DNA from: Melieria omissa
Taxonomy: Eukaryota; Arthropoda; Insecta; Diptera; Ulidiidae
Reading direction: 5' to 3'
Length of the DNA stretch: 64,000 nt
Assembly: GCA_963971225.1 (NCBI GenBank)
Contig: OZ020267.1
Coordinates: forward strand, 84,867,648-84,931,647
The notes below the pieces were generated by a model that saw only the letters and a list, made by a program, of their open reading frames with translations, made no database searches and was not told the origin of the DNA. Numbering within the stretch: position 1 is the stretch's first letter; each line of letters starts with the position of its first letter. This document shows positions 8,419-19,400 of the stretch, one piece after another. Made by a program: the position numbers and the translations under genes.

Positions 8419-11123
8419 TGAAGCACAACATCGACACCGGAAGTGCAAAACCGATTCGCCAACCGCCAAGACGAGTTCCTCTGGCCAAGAGGGAGGAGGT
8501 CACAAATTTGATCGAGAACATGCGGAAAGACAATGTCATAGAGCCTTCTTCGGGCCCCTGGTGCTCGCCGGTTGTGCTAGTCAAGAAAAAAGATGGCAGT
8601 ACCCGGTTTTGTGTGGACTATCGGAAGCTCAATGATGTGACCAAGAAGGACAGTTATCCACTACCTCGGATCGATGACACCCTGGACACACTGTCAGGCA
8701 CGCAGTGGTTCTCCACGCTCGACTTACGCAGCGGCTATTGGCAGGTAGAGCTTGCAGACAAGGACAAGGAGAAAACGGCTTTCAGTGTTGGCGATGGTTT
8801 GTGGCAGTTCACCGTCATGCCGTTTGGACTCTGCAACGCACCAGCAACATTCGAGCGGCTAATGGAACGCGTGCTAAAAGGGCTGCATTGGCGGACGTGT
8901 CTGGTGTACCTCGATGACATAATCGTAATGGGTGAAGGCTTCGACGACCACCTGGGAAAGCTGAAGGAGGTATTTGAGCGGATACAAAAAGCCGGGCTTA
9001 AACTCAACCCAAAGAAGTGCTCGCTGTTCCAAAAGGAGGTCAAGTATCTGGGTCATACGGTTTCCGCCCGCGGAGTACATACGGATGAAGGCAAAATCAC
9101 GGCGGTGAAGGAGTGGCCCCGGCCACGCAATCTACACGAACTCCGCAGTTTCCTGGGCCTGTGCACATACTACCGCCGATTTGTTCCGGGATTCGCGAAC
9201 ATAGCCAGCAGCCTGCACAAACTGACGAAAAAGAGCCAAGCTTTCGAGTGGAACGAGGAGCAGGAACAGGCTTTTGCACGTCTGAAGGAAAAACTGTGCA
9301 GTGCCCCAATTCTGGCCTTCCCCGTGCCTGGGGAGATGTTTGTGCTGGATACAGATGCAAGCGGGAGTAGTATTGGCGGTGTGCTATCACAGATAATAGA
9401 CGGCCAGGAACAAGTGATAGCGTACTACAGTAGGGTTTTATCGAAACCGGAACGCAATTACTGTGTGACACGGAGAGAACTGCTGGCGGTATTGGACTGC
9501 GTGAAACACTTCCACAAATATCTGTATGGACAAAGGTTTCGCCTGCGCACAGATCATGCGGCATTGAGATGGCTCCTGAACTTTAAAGACCCTGAAGGGC
9601 AGTTGACGCGGTGGATCGAGCGACTGCAGAGCTACGACTACACGATAGAGCATCGCAAGGGCAGTAGCCATGGAAATGCCGATGCCTTGTCCCGCCGTCC
9701 GTGCAAAGTCGAATGCAGGCAATGCTCGCGAGCCGAAAGCAAAGAACAGATAGTGGACGTCCGGTTGGTCAGCGTCATGCCAGAGGAAGAGTGGTCTGCG
9801 GAGAGGCTACAAAAAGACCAGCGTGAGGATGCGGATCTTGCGAAGATCGTCGAAGGCAAGGAGCAAGGTGCACGTCCAGACTGGCAGGAGATGGCCGGTG
9901 AAAGCCTGATCGCTAAGGCTTACTGGGCACAGTGGAAAAGTTTGCGGCTGAAGGAAGGCTGCCTGTACCGCGAATGGGAGAGCGCGGATGGTCGTACCAG
10001 CAACCCCCTAATGGTAGTGCCGAAAAGCAGAATCAACGAGGTCATCGAGGCATACCATAACGACTCCAGTGGAGGGCACCTAGGCATCACCAAAACCGTC
10101 GCCAAAATAAAAAGACGATTCTACTGGGTAGGATGTCAGGAGTCTGTAGCCGAGTGGATTAAGAGCTGCGACCGATGTCCGGCCGCGAAAGGGCCGACAA
10201 GAAAATCTCGAGGCCGCATGCAGCAGTACAACGTGGGAGCGCCCTTCGAGCGGATTGCTATGGACGTCGCCGGCCCATTCCCAACTAGCACTCAAGGCAA
10301 CAAATATGTGCTGGTCGTAATGGATTACTTCAGCAAATGGCCCGAAGTGTACCCTATTCCTAACCAGGAGGCCACCACGATCTCGGAAAAGCTGGTAAAC
10401 AACTGGGTAGCCCGGTTCGGAGTTCCGTTGGAGTTGCACTCAGATCAAGGCCGGAATTTCGAGTCTGCGGTATTCAAGGAAGTTTGTGGGCTGCTGGGGA
10501 TAAAGAAAACGCGTACCACTCCTTTGCACCCACAGTCCGACGGCATGGTGGAACGCTTTAACCGGACACTGGAGGAATACCTGCGGAAAGTGGTAGTCAG
10601 GAATCAAAAGGATTGGGACACGCATATCCCCCTGTTCCTGATGGCGTATAGGTCAGCCCCGCACGACACGACATCACTTACTCCAGCCCGAGCAGTGTTC
10701 GGCACAGAGTTGCGGTTACCCGCTGACTTGAAGTTCGGCGTAGTCAGCACGACGGGAGGCGCTAAGACGGACTACGTGGCCAATAAGCGGGCGGAACTAG
10801 AGGAAATTCACCAGTTTATAAGGAGCCGCACCAAACTGGTCAGCGATAAGGCGAAAGCCAGATACGATCTACGGGCCAACTCAGCAGGGTTCCAAGAAGG
10901 CGATTTGGTAATGCTCTACAACCCGCAGCGGAGGAAAGGTTTGTCTCCAAAACTTCAAGCGTCATGGGAAGGACCTTACGAAGTCGTGACTAGGATTAAC
11001 GACGTGGTATACCGGATTCAACGTTGCAACAATAGAGGCGCTAAGCTGAAGGTAGTCCATTTGGAGCGCCTGGCGCCTCATCACAGCGGAGCCTCGGCAC
11101 TTGTTCGGGACGAACAAGTCTAA
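8418..11123 (+). CDS. pol: Pol (RT, RNase H, integrase), body 2, out of frame with protease
   Basis: The 901-residue open frame begins at a non-native GTG just after the frameshift. It contains RT with YLDD at about 164-167, RNase H with acidic residues at about 311/313, 354 and 379, the integrase HHCC zinc region, core residues Asp616, Asp676 and Glu712 (DD35E), and GPY at about 852-854. The Trp replaced by Leu in body 1 is kept here. The C-terminus ends shortly after GPY/F and lies next to LTR 3. Translation from gag cannot reach it without a second frame change. Confidence 0.9.
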   Translation: MKHNIDTGSAKPIRQPPRRVPLAKREEVTNLIENMRKDNVIEPSSGPWCSPVVLVKKKDGSTRFCVDYRKLNDVTKKDSYPLPRIDDTLDTLSGTQWFSTLDLRSGYWQVELADKDKEKTAFSVGDGLWQFTVMPFGLCNAPATFERLMERVLKGLHWRTCLVYLDDIIVMGEGFDDHLGKLKEVFERIQKAGLKLNPKKCSLFQKEVKYLGHTVSARGVHTDEGKITAVKEWPRPRNLHELRSFLGLCTYYRRFVPGFANIASSLHKLTKKSQAFEWNEEQEQAFARLKEKLCSAPILAFPVPGEMFVLDTDASGSSIGGVLSQIIDGQEQVIAYYSRVLSKPERNYCVTRRELLAVLDCVKHFHKYLYGQRFRLRTDHAALRWLLNFKDPEGQLTRWIERLQSYDYTIEHRKGSSHGNADALSRRPCKVECRQCSRAESKEQIVDVRLVSVMPEEEWSAERLQKDQREDADLAKIVEGKEQGARPDWQEMAGESLIAKAYWAQWKSLRLKEGCLYREWESADGRTSNPLMVVPKSRINEVIEAYHNDSSGGHLGITKTVAKIKRRFYWVGCQESVAEWIKSCDRCPAAKGPTRKSRGRMQQYNVGAPFERIAMDVAGPFPTSTQGNKYVLVVMDYFSKWPEVYPIPNQEATTISEKLVNNWVARFGVPLELHSDQGRNFESAVFKEVCGLLGIKKTRTTPLHPQSDGMVERFNRTLEEYLRKVVVRNQKDWDTHIPLFLMAYRSAPHDTTSLTPARAVFGTELRLPADLKFGVVSTTGGAKTDYVANKRAELEEIHQFIRSRTKLVSDKAKARYDLRANSAGFQEGDLVMLYNPQRRKGLSPKLQASWEGPYEVVTRINDVVYRIQRCNNRGAKLKVVHLERLAPHHSGASALVRDEQV

Positions 11124-11134
11124 GTGGTGGGCAG

Positions 11135-11561
11135 TGTAACGATGAGCCAGTCTGTCGCGGTGCAAAGCAACCCTGCCGCTACGTGCCGTGCCATAACCCA
11201 ATCTGGCAACGACGGCCGCGATAGTAACTTTTAGTCCAACCTGGCAACGATGGTCGCGGTCATCAGGGAAACTTCTAGTCCAATCTGGCAACGTGCGAGA
11301 ACGATCTGCGCGACGGCCGGACAGAGTATAAAAGGTGGCCAGATGCGGTGCAGCGAGTCAGTCTGGTTTTGACAAGTGAAGTTGCCACACGGAATAATTA
11401 AGCAAATACTTAAGTGTACGAACAGTAAAGTGTAAACTGTGAATAATAAAGTGACTGTTGGTGTATTTTATTGTCTGCATTTAGGAAACTGACTGTGTTT
11501 TATTTTCAAATCACACAATCCAGAGATACGTGACAGCCCACTGGACTTAGTATTCGTAACA
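11135..11561 (+). repeat. LTR 3 (3' LTR)
   Basis: This 427-bp LTR is apparently identical to LTR 2. It ends CGTAACA and is followed by the ATAC duplication and satellite. It has a TATA box at 11327-11334, an initiator at 11358-11363 and AATAAA at 11445-11450, where element transcripts would be polyadenylated. Confidence 0.93.
11327..11363 (+). promoter_or_regulatory. LTR 3 core promoter
   Basis: The same TATA/initiator pair as in LTR 1. If active, it would transcribe rightward into the satellite array. Confidence 0.68.
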
Positions 11562-11565
11562 ATAC
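11562..11565. other. Target site duplication, right (ATAC)
   Basis: This is the partner of ATAC at 9-12. Satellite resumes directly after it (CATTATATAAAGC; most monomers have CATTATAGAAAGC). Confidence 0.88.
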
Positions 11566-14500
11566 CATTATATAAAGCATACGAGTCTAGCTAAATAATA
11601 AGGCATAATATTATTAAAATCCGTTAACGGGTCGAGATTTAAGAGCCATAATTTCGATCATGCTGCCGGTGGGATATTTTTTTTAATTACCAAATTGGTG
11701 AAAGGTGGTCACTCTGGCTTAATTTTGACGCCATTTTGATTAAAGTGATTGTGCGTACTTAGGCTCCACAAGCATTTGATTGGTTATATAGATCAGAGGT
11801 GCATTCTTTCAATCAGTCATTGTTGTGACAGCAACGAAGCAACACGTGTGGGGGCTGCGCGGATTTTTGTTTTGTTGCCTCAAGAAATTCTATGTATGAA
11901 AAAAATTAGATGCTTTTGTTGTTGTAGTTCTTGTGTGTATGCGTTTTTGTGTTGGCGATTGGTTGGCCTTTCGGCAATGTCAAATGGGAACATTATATTT
12001 TTTTCACTTATAATTTTAAGGGTCAAGCGAAATGCGCAATGTGCTTTCAACTAATTCAATTAATTAAATAATTTGTTTGCATTTTTTTGGTCAACTTTAA
12101 ATGTATTGGTTTTTGCTTTTCCATAAGAAGATTTTGGGCACCCCCTGATATAGATGTATCATGTGGTCGATATCACTTTTCCACAACGAAATTCTCCTGC
12201 ATTATTTGAGATAGCGAGAAGATTGACCCCATTTATGAAAGCTCAAAACTCCAGCTAGGTTTTAAGGTTATTATTTTTTCTATAAACCTAGAATCATCAT
12301 ATTTTACAAGCATTTTATCGATTTTTCAGTAGGCAGCCATTTAATGTCACTCTTGCGCATCGATCTGTTCATGATTGCCTAATAGTAATCAAATTATTGA
12401 TTTAATTTGATAAAGCTGCGATATCTAGCTACATTTTAAGGTGTTTTTTATTAACGTAACCCATACCGTTTGGAATCTATAAGCACTTTAGTGGTGAGTG
12501 TGTATTTTGTAATAGGCAGTTTTTCAATGTTATCCTTGCGCATCGATATGCTCATTATTCCTGACGGATAATGAAAAGATAGGGTCCAATATAGAAAGCA
12601 TAAGACTCTGGCTAATTTTTAAGGGGTCAATTATTAATATGCACTTATGCATTTGGTGTTGACAAGCATTTTAGTGGTTGCACCCAAGTAGCAATTTTTT
12701 CAAAGTCACCGTTCCAAATCGATTTGCTTTCGAACCTTGGGGTATAGAAGGATGATTGATACCATTATAGAAAGCATACGAGTCTAGCTAAATAATAAGG
12801 CATAATATTATTACAATCCGTTAACGGGTCGAGATTTAACAGCCATAATTTCGATCATGCTGCCGGTGGGATATTTTTTTTATTTACCAAATTGGTGAAA
12901 GGTGGTCACTCTGGCTTAATTTTGACGCCATTTTTATTAAAGTGATTGTGTGTACTTAGGTTGCACAAGCATTTGATTGGTTATATAGATCAGCGGTGCA
13001 TTCTTTCAATCAGTCGTTGTTGTGACAGCAACGAAGCAACACGTGTGGGGCTGCGCGGATTTTTGTTTTGTTGCCTCAAGAAATTCTATGTATGAAAAAA
13101 AATTAGATGCTTTTGTTGTTGTAGTTTTTGTTTTGGCGATTGGTTGGCCTTTCGGCAATGACAAATGGGAACATTATATTTTTTTCACTTATAATTTTAA
13201 GGGTCAAGCGAAATGCACAATGTGCTTTCAAATAATAATTTGTTTGCATATTTTTGGGCAACTTTACATGTATTGGTTTTTGCTTTTCCATAAGAAGATT
13301 TTGGGCACCCCTGATATAGATGTATCATTTGGTCGATATCACTTTTCCGCAACGAAATTCTCCTGCATTATTTGAGATAGCGAGAAGATTGACCCCATTT
13401 ATGAAAGCTCAAAACTCCAGCTAGGTTTTAAGGTTATTATTTTTTCTATAAACCTAGACTCATCATATTTTACAAGCATTTTATCGATTTGGCAGTAGGC
13501 AGCCATTTAATGTCACCCTTGCGCATCGATCTGTTCATGATTGCCGAATAGTAATCAAATTATTGATTTAATTTGATAAAGCTGCGATCTCTAGCTACAT
13601 TTTAAGGGGTTTTTTTATTAACGTAACCCATACCGTTTGGAATCTATAAGCACTTTAGTGGTGAGTGTGTATTTTGTAATAGGCAGTTTTTCAATGTTAT
13701 CCTTGCGCATCGATATGCTCATTATTCCTGAAGGATAATGAAAAGTTAGGGACCAATATAGAAAGCATAAGACTCTGGCTAAATTTTAAGGGGTCAATTA
13801 TTAATATGCACTTATGCATTTGGTGTTGACAAGCATTTTAGTGGTTGCACCCAAGTAGCAATTTTTTCAAAGTCACCGTTCCAAATCGATTTGCTTTCGA
13901 ACGTTGGGGTATAGAAGGATGATTGATACCATTATAGAAAGCATACGAGTGTAGCTAAATAATAAGGCATAATAATATTAAAATCCGTTAACGGGTCGAG
14001 ATTCAACAGCCATAATTTCGATCATGCTGCCGGTGGGATATTTTCTTTATTTACCAAATTGGTGAAAGGTGGTCACTCTGGCTTAATTTTGACGCCATTT
14101 TGATTAAAGTGATTAGGCGTACTTAGGTTCCACAAGCATTTGATTGATTATATAGATCAGAGGTGCATTCTTTCAATCAGTCGTTGTTGTGATAGCAACG
14201 AATCAACACGTGTGGGGGCTGCGCGGATTTTTGTTTTGTTGCCTCAAGAAATTGTATGTATGAAAAAAAATTAGATGCTTTTGTTGTTGTAGTTTTTGTG
14301 TGTATGCTTTTTTGTGTTGGCGATTGGTTGGCCTTTCGGCAATGACAAATGGGAACATTATATTTTTTTCACTTATAATTTTAAGGGTCAAGCGAAATGC
14401 ACAATGTGCTTTCAACTAATTCAATTAATTAAATAATTTGTTTGCATTTTTTTGGGCAACTTTAAATGTATTGGTTTTTGCTTTTCCATAAGAAGACCTT

Positions 14501-17500
14501 GGGCACCCCTGATATAGATGTATCATGTGGTCGATATCACTTTTCCACAACGAAATTCTCCTGCATTATTTGAGATAACGAGAAGATTGACCCCATTTAT
14601 GAAAGCTCAAAACTCCAGCTAGGTTTTAAGGTTATTATTTTTTCTATAAACCTAGAATCATCATATTTTACAAGCATTTTATCGATTTTGCAGTAGGCAC
14701 CCATTTAATGTCACCCTTGCGCATCGATCTGTTCATGATTGCCGAACAGTAATGAAATTATTGATTTAATTTGATAAAGCTGCATTCTCTAGCTACATTT
14801 TAAGGGGTTTTTTATTAACGTAACCCATACCGTTTGGAATCTATAAGCACTTTAATGGTGAGTGTGTATTTTGTAATAGGCAGTTTTTCAATGTTATCCT
14901 TGCGCATCGATATGCTCATTATTCCTGAAGGATAATGAAAAGTTAGGGACCAATATAGAAAGCATAAGACTCTGGCTAAATTTTAAGGGGTCAATTATTA
15001 ATATGCACTTATGCATTTGGTGTTGACAAGCATTTTAGTGGTTGCACCCAAGTAGCAATTTTTTCAAAGTCACCGTTCCAAATCGATTTGCTTTCGAACG
15101 TTGGGGTATAGAAGGATGATTGATACCATTATAGAAAGCATACGAGTGTAGCTAAATAATAAGGCATAATAATATTAAAATCCGTTAACGGGTCGAGATT
15201 TAACAGCCATAATTTCGATCATGCTGCCGGTGGGATATTTTTTTTATTTACCAAATTGGTGAAAGGTGGTCACTCTGGCTTAATTTTGACGCCATTTTGA
15301 TTAAAGTGATTAGGCGTACTTAGGTTCCACAAGCATTTGATTGATTATATAGATCAGAGGTGCATTCTTTCAATCAGTCGTTGTTGTGATAGCAACGAAT
15401 CAACACGTGTGGGGGCTGCGCGGATTTTTGTTTTGTTGCCTCAAGAAATTGTATGTATGAAAAAAAATTAGATGCTTTTGTTGTTGTAGTTTTTGTGTGT
15501 ATGCTTTTTTGTGTTGGCGATTGGTTGGCCTTTCGGCAATGACAAATGGGAACATTATATTTTTTTCACTTATAATTTTAAGGGTCAAGCGAAATGCACA
15601 ATGTGCTTTCAACTAATTCAATTAATTAAATAATTTGTTTGCATTTTTTTGGGCAACTTTAAATGTATTGGTTTTTGCTTTTCCATAAGAAGACCTTGGG
15701 CACCCCTGATATAGATGTATCATGTGGTCGATATCACTTTTCCACAACGAAATTCTCCTGCATTATTTGAGATAACGAGAAGATTGACCCCATTTATGAA
15801 AGCTCAAAACTCCAGCTAGGTTTTAAGGTTATTAGTTTTTCTATAAACCTAGAATCATCACATTTTACAGCATTTTATCGATTTTGCAGTAGGCAGCCAT
15901 TTAATGTCACCCTTGCGCATCGATCTGTTCATGATTGCCGAACAGTAATGAAATTATTGATTTAATTTGATAAAGCTGCATTCTCTAGCTACATTTTAAG
16001 GGGTTTTTTATTAACGTAACCCATACCGTTTGGAATCTATAAGCACTTTAATGGTGAGTGTGTATTTTGTAATAGGCAGTTTTTCAATGTTATCCTTGCG
16101 CATCGATATGCTCATTATTCCTGAAGGATAATGAAAAGTTAGGGACCAATATAGAAAGCATAAGACTCTGGCTAAATTTTAAGGGGTCAATTATTAATAT
16201 GCACTTATGCATTTGGTGTTGACAAGCATTTTAGTGGTTGCACCCAAGTAGCAATTTTTTCAAAGTCACCGTTCCAAATCGATTTGCTTTCGAACGTTGG
16301 GGTATAGAAGGATGATTGATACCATTATAGAAAGCATACGAGTGTAGCTAAATAATAAGGCATAATAATATTAAAATCCGTTAACGGGTCGAGATTTAAC
16401 AGCCATAATTTCGATCATGCTGCCGGTGGGATATTTTTTTTATTTACCAAATTGGTGAAAGGTGGTCACTCTGGCTTAATTTTGACGCCATTTTGATTAA
16501 AGTGATTAGGCGTACTTAGGTTCCACAAGCATTTGATTGATTATATAGATCAGAGGTGCATTCTTTCAATCAGTCGTTGTTGTGATAGCAACGAATCAAC
16601 ACGTGTGGGGGCTGCGCGGATTTTTGTTTTGTTGCCTCAAGAAATTGTATGTATGAAAAAAAATTAGATGCTTTTGTTGTTGTAGTTTTTGTTTTGGCGA
16701 TTGGTTGGCCTTTCGGCAATGACAAGTGGGAACATTATATATTTTTCACTTATAATTTTAAGGGTCAAGCGAAATGCCAATGTGCTTTCAACTAATTCAA
16801 CTAATTAAATAATTTGTTTGCATTTTTTTTGGGCAACTTTACATGTATTGGTTTTTGCTTTTCCATAAGAAGATTTTGGGCACCCCCTGATATAGATGTA
16901 TCATGTGGTCGATATCACTTTTCCACAACGAAATTCTCCTGCATTATTTGAGATAGCGAGAAGATTGATCCCATTTATGAAAGCTCAAAACTCCAGCTAG
17001 GTTTTAAGGTTATTATTTTTTCTATAAACCTAGAATCATCATATTTTACAAGCATTTTATCGATTTTGCAGTAGGCAGCCATTTAATGTCACTCTTGCGC
17101 ATCGATCTGTTCATGATTGCCGAATAGTAATGAAATTATTGATTTAATTTGATAAAGCTGCAATCTCTAGCTACATTTTAAGGGGTTTTTTATTAACGTA
17201 ACCCATACTGTTTGGAATCTATAAGCACTTTAGTGGTGAGTGTGTATTTTGTAATAGGCAGTTTTTCAATGTTATCCTTGCGCATCGATATGCTCATTAT
17301 TCCTGAAGGATAATGAAAAGTTAGGGACCAATATAGAAAGCATAAGACTCTGGCTAAATTTTAAGGGGTCAATTATTAATATGCACTTATGCATTTGGTG
17401 TTGACAAGCATTTTAGTGGTTGCACCCAAGTAGCAATTTTTTCAAAGTCACCGTTCCAAATCGATTTGCTTTCGAACCTTGGGGTATAGAAGGATGATTG

Positions 17501-17870
17501 ATACCATTATAGAAAGCATACGAGTCTAGCTAAATAATCAGGCATAATATTATTAAAATCCGTTAACGGGTCGAGGATTAACAGCCATAATTTCGATCAT
17601 GCTGGCGGCGGGATATTTTTTTTATTTACCAAATTGGTGAAAGGTGGTCACTCTGGCTTAATTTTGACGCCATTTTGATTAAAGTGATTGTGCGTACTTA
17701 GGTTCCACAAGCATTTGATTGGTTATATAGATCAGAGGTAAACTCTTTCAATCAGTCGTTGTTGTGACAGCAACGAAGCAACACGTGTGGGGGCTGCGCG
17801 GCAGCCATTTAATGTCACTCTTGCGCATCGATCTGTTCATGATTGCCGAATAGTAAGTAGAGTAGTAGAC
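11566..17870 (+). repeat. Satellite array, block 1 (about 1.17-kb monomers)
   Basis: Monomers are phased here on the segment GATGATTGAT. Starts are at 12751, 13918, 15115, 16311 and 17493, giving steps of 1167, 1197, 1196 and 1182 bp. The first monomer is entered just after the retrotransposon. The DNA is AT-rich with many T and A runs. Short ORFs on both strands recur at the same monomer phase and are disrupted differently from copy to copy, so I do not annotate them as genes. At about 17803 the last monomer jumps from CTGCGCGG directly to CAGCCATTTAATG, a deletion of several hundred bp, and then meets the SINE. Confidence 0.95.
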
Positions 17871-18199
17871 AGCCGCCGTGGCTCAGTTGGTTAGTGCGCG
17901 GTCCAAGCGAGTCGCATGCAGAGCGACGCTAGTTCGAATTCTGCATGTAGTAACACCTAAAAAAAAATAACGGGAAACTCGTTTTCTCTTTCGGTGGCTG
18001 TCCTCTCAGCTGGAAATGGCAAACCTCTGAGAGTAAAAATTGCCTATGAAAAAGCTCCCAACCTGCCGTTCGGAACCGGCATAAATCTGTAGGTCCCTTC
18101 CACCCGCGTACAAAATTCACACGCACAACACGGGTGGTTGCGGGAAGCTAGACCTTAGTCTCGCGTAAGCGGGCTGTCGTGCCAATCAATTATTATTAT
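17871..18199 (+). mobile_element. tRNA-derived SINE, copy 1
   Basis: The head contains a pol III A box TGGCTCAGTTGG (17879-17890) and a B box-like AGTTCGAATTC (17931-17941). A tRNA-unrelated body of about 230 bp and a short ATT-repeat tail follow. The box spacing fits a tRNA-like promoter. I cannot assign a family. There is no clean target duplication: the left flank is satellite around GAATAGTAA plus a short non-satellite GTAGAGTAGTAGAC, and the right flank resumes at a different satellite phase (GATTGTGCGTACTTAGG). Confidence 0.8.
17879..17941 (+). promoter_or_regulatory. Internal pol III promoter (A and B boxes) of SINE copy 1
   Basis: The A box at 17879-17890 fits TRGCNNAGYNGG. The B box at 17931-17941 has one or two departures from GGTTCGANTCC, so activity is uncertain. 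Confidence 0.6.
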
Positions 18200-18588
18200 G
18201 ATTGTGCGTACTTAGGTTCCACAAGCATTTGATTGGTTATATAGATCAGACGTGCATTCTTTCAATCAGTCGTTGTTGTGACAGCAACGAAGCAACACGT
18301 GTGGGGGCTGCGCGGATTTTTGTTTTGTTGCCTCAAGAAATTGTATGTATGAAAAAAAATTAGATGCTTTTGTTGTTGTAGGTTTTGTTTTGGCGATTGG
18401 TTGGCCTTTCGGCAATGACAAATGGGAACATTATATTTTTTTCACTTATAATTTTAAGGGTCAAGCGAAATACACAATGTGCTTTCAACTAATTCAATTA
18501 ATTAAATAATTTGTTTGCATTTTTGGGGCAACTTTAAATGTATTGGTTTTTGCTTTTCCATAAGAAGACTTTGGGCACCCCTGATATA
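18200..18588 (+). repeat. Satellite fragment between SINE and mariner-like fragment A
   Basis: This is part of a monomer, from GATTGTGCGTACTTAGG to CCCTGATATA. It repeats a phase already passed before the SINE, so the rearrangement here duplicated a segment. Confidence 0.9.
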
Positions 18589-18904
18589 TAGGGTGTTTTT
18601 TTTAGAGGTTTGTTTTTCGAATAGAGATAAAACTGGAATTTTGTGGTAAAATCTGGCAACTCTCATGTCAGTTATGTTCAGTTTGGTTTGCCAGTTCATC
18701 ATGAACAGGTTGACATAAGAACAACGCTTGCAAATCGTGCAAATTTATTTCGAAAATAATGGTTCAGTTCGCGAAGTTTACCGCAAGCTCCGTCCATTTT
18801 ATGGTCGACATAATCGTCCATCAGAGCTATTAATTCGTTTAACCATGGGTCGTTTTCGCACTACGTTTACTCTATCTGATAATACGCATCCGCAGAGACG
18901 TCGG
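18589..18904 (+). pseudogene. Mariner-like element, 5' fragment A
   Basis: The fragment starts with the terminal repeat TAGGGTGTTTTTTTT at a TA target. It matches the complete element (21144-21762) for about 316 bp, then breaks off after CAGAGACGTCGG into satellite (ACAAATGGGAACATT). The encoded N-terminus is damaged by an early TAA: an AAA codon in the other copies is TAA here, six codons into the reading frame. The ORF seen from 18728 is a chance fusion of this fragment with satellite. Confidence 0.8.
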
Positions 18905-19400
18905 ACAAATGGGAACATTATATTTTTTTCACTTATAATTTTAAGGGTCAACCGAAATGCACAATGTGCTTTCAGCTAATTCAACTTTTGGGCAACTTTA
19001 CATGTATTGGTTTTTGCTTTTCCATAAGAAGATTTTGGGCACCCCCTGATATAGATGTATCATGTGGTCGATATCACTTTTCCACAACGAAATTCTCCTG
19101 CATTATTTGAGATAGCGAGAAGATTGACCCCATTTATGAAAGCTCAAAACTCCAGCTAGGTTTTAAGGTTATTATTTTTTCTATAAACCTAGAATCATCA
19201 TATTTTACAAGCATTTTATCGATTTTGCAGTAGGCAGCCATTTAATGTCACTCTTGCGCATCGATCTGTTCATGATTGCCGAATAGTAATGAAATTATTG
19301 ATTTAATTTGATAAAGCTGCAATCTCTAGCTACATTTTAAGGGGTTTTTTATTAACATAACCCATACCGTTTGGAATCTATAAGCACTTTAGCACTTTAG
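18905..19400 (+). repeat. Satellite fragment between mariner-like copies A and B
   Basis: Partial monomer from ACAAATGGGAACATT to AAGCACTTTAG. It lacks the CAATTAATTAAATAATTTGTTTGCATTTTT stretch seen elsewhere, and its end carries a small duplication of GCACTTTA just before fragment B. Confidence 0.85.

Larger units (their letters stand above)
13..11561 (+). mobile_element. Tandem Ty3/gypsy LTR retrotransposon, three LTRs and two internal bodies
   Basis: The order is LTR (13-439), body 1 (440-5589), LTR (5590-6016), body 2 (6017-11134), LTR (11135-11561). It is flanked by a 4-bp target duplication ATAC (9-12 and 11562-11565). The domain order protease-RT-RNase H-integrase, with integrase last, identifies Ty3/gypsy rather than copia or BEL. 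The 4-bp duplication and a primer-binding site that appears complementary to tRNA-Leu would suit the mdg3/micropia group, but I could not test this with a tree. The bodies differ at few positions apart from one deletion each in pol, so the copies are young. The shared middle LTR suggests recombination between LTRs or between two related copies. No intact autonomous pol is present in either body. Confidence 0.93.

Noticed and set aside
13..11561. Two independent retrotransposon insertions side by side
   Set aside because: There is no satellite and no target duplication between the bodies. They share one LTR exactly.
1..11561. An envelope gene that would make the element an errantivirus
   Set aside because: Only 11 bp separate the pol stop from the next LTR in each body, so there is no room for a third ORF.
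11749..12054. Recurring short ORFs in the satellite (for example MCVLR...SNEATRVGAARIFVLLPQE on + and MKAHCAFRLTLK on -)
   Set aside because: They recur only because the monomer recurs, their length changes with single-base variants and deletions in each copy, and they have AT-driven composition and no recognisable domain.
12191..12215. CENP-B box-like match in the satellite (TTTCGTTGTGGAA on the minus strand)
   Set aside because: The TTCG part fits, but the required A and CGGG positions of the box do not, so a centromere-protein claim is not supported.
17871..17945. A true tRNA gene at the SINE head
   Set aside because: A and B boxes are present, but I could not find a consistent acceptor and anticodon stem, and the sequence continues into a SINE body repeated elsewhere in the window.
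18728..18979. An 83-residue ORF at mariner-like fragment A
   Set aside because: It begins after an early stop in the transposase-like frame and runs across the break into satellite, so it is a chance fusion.
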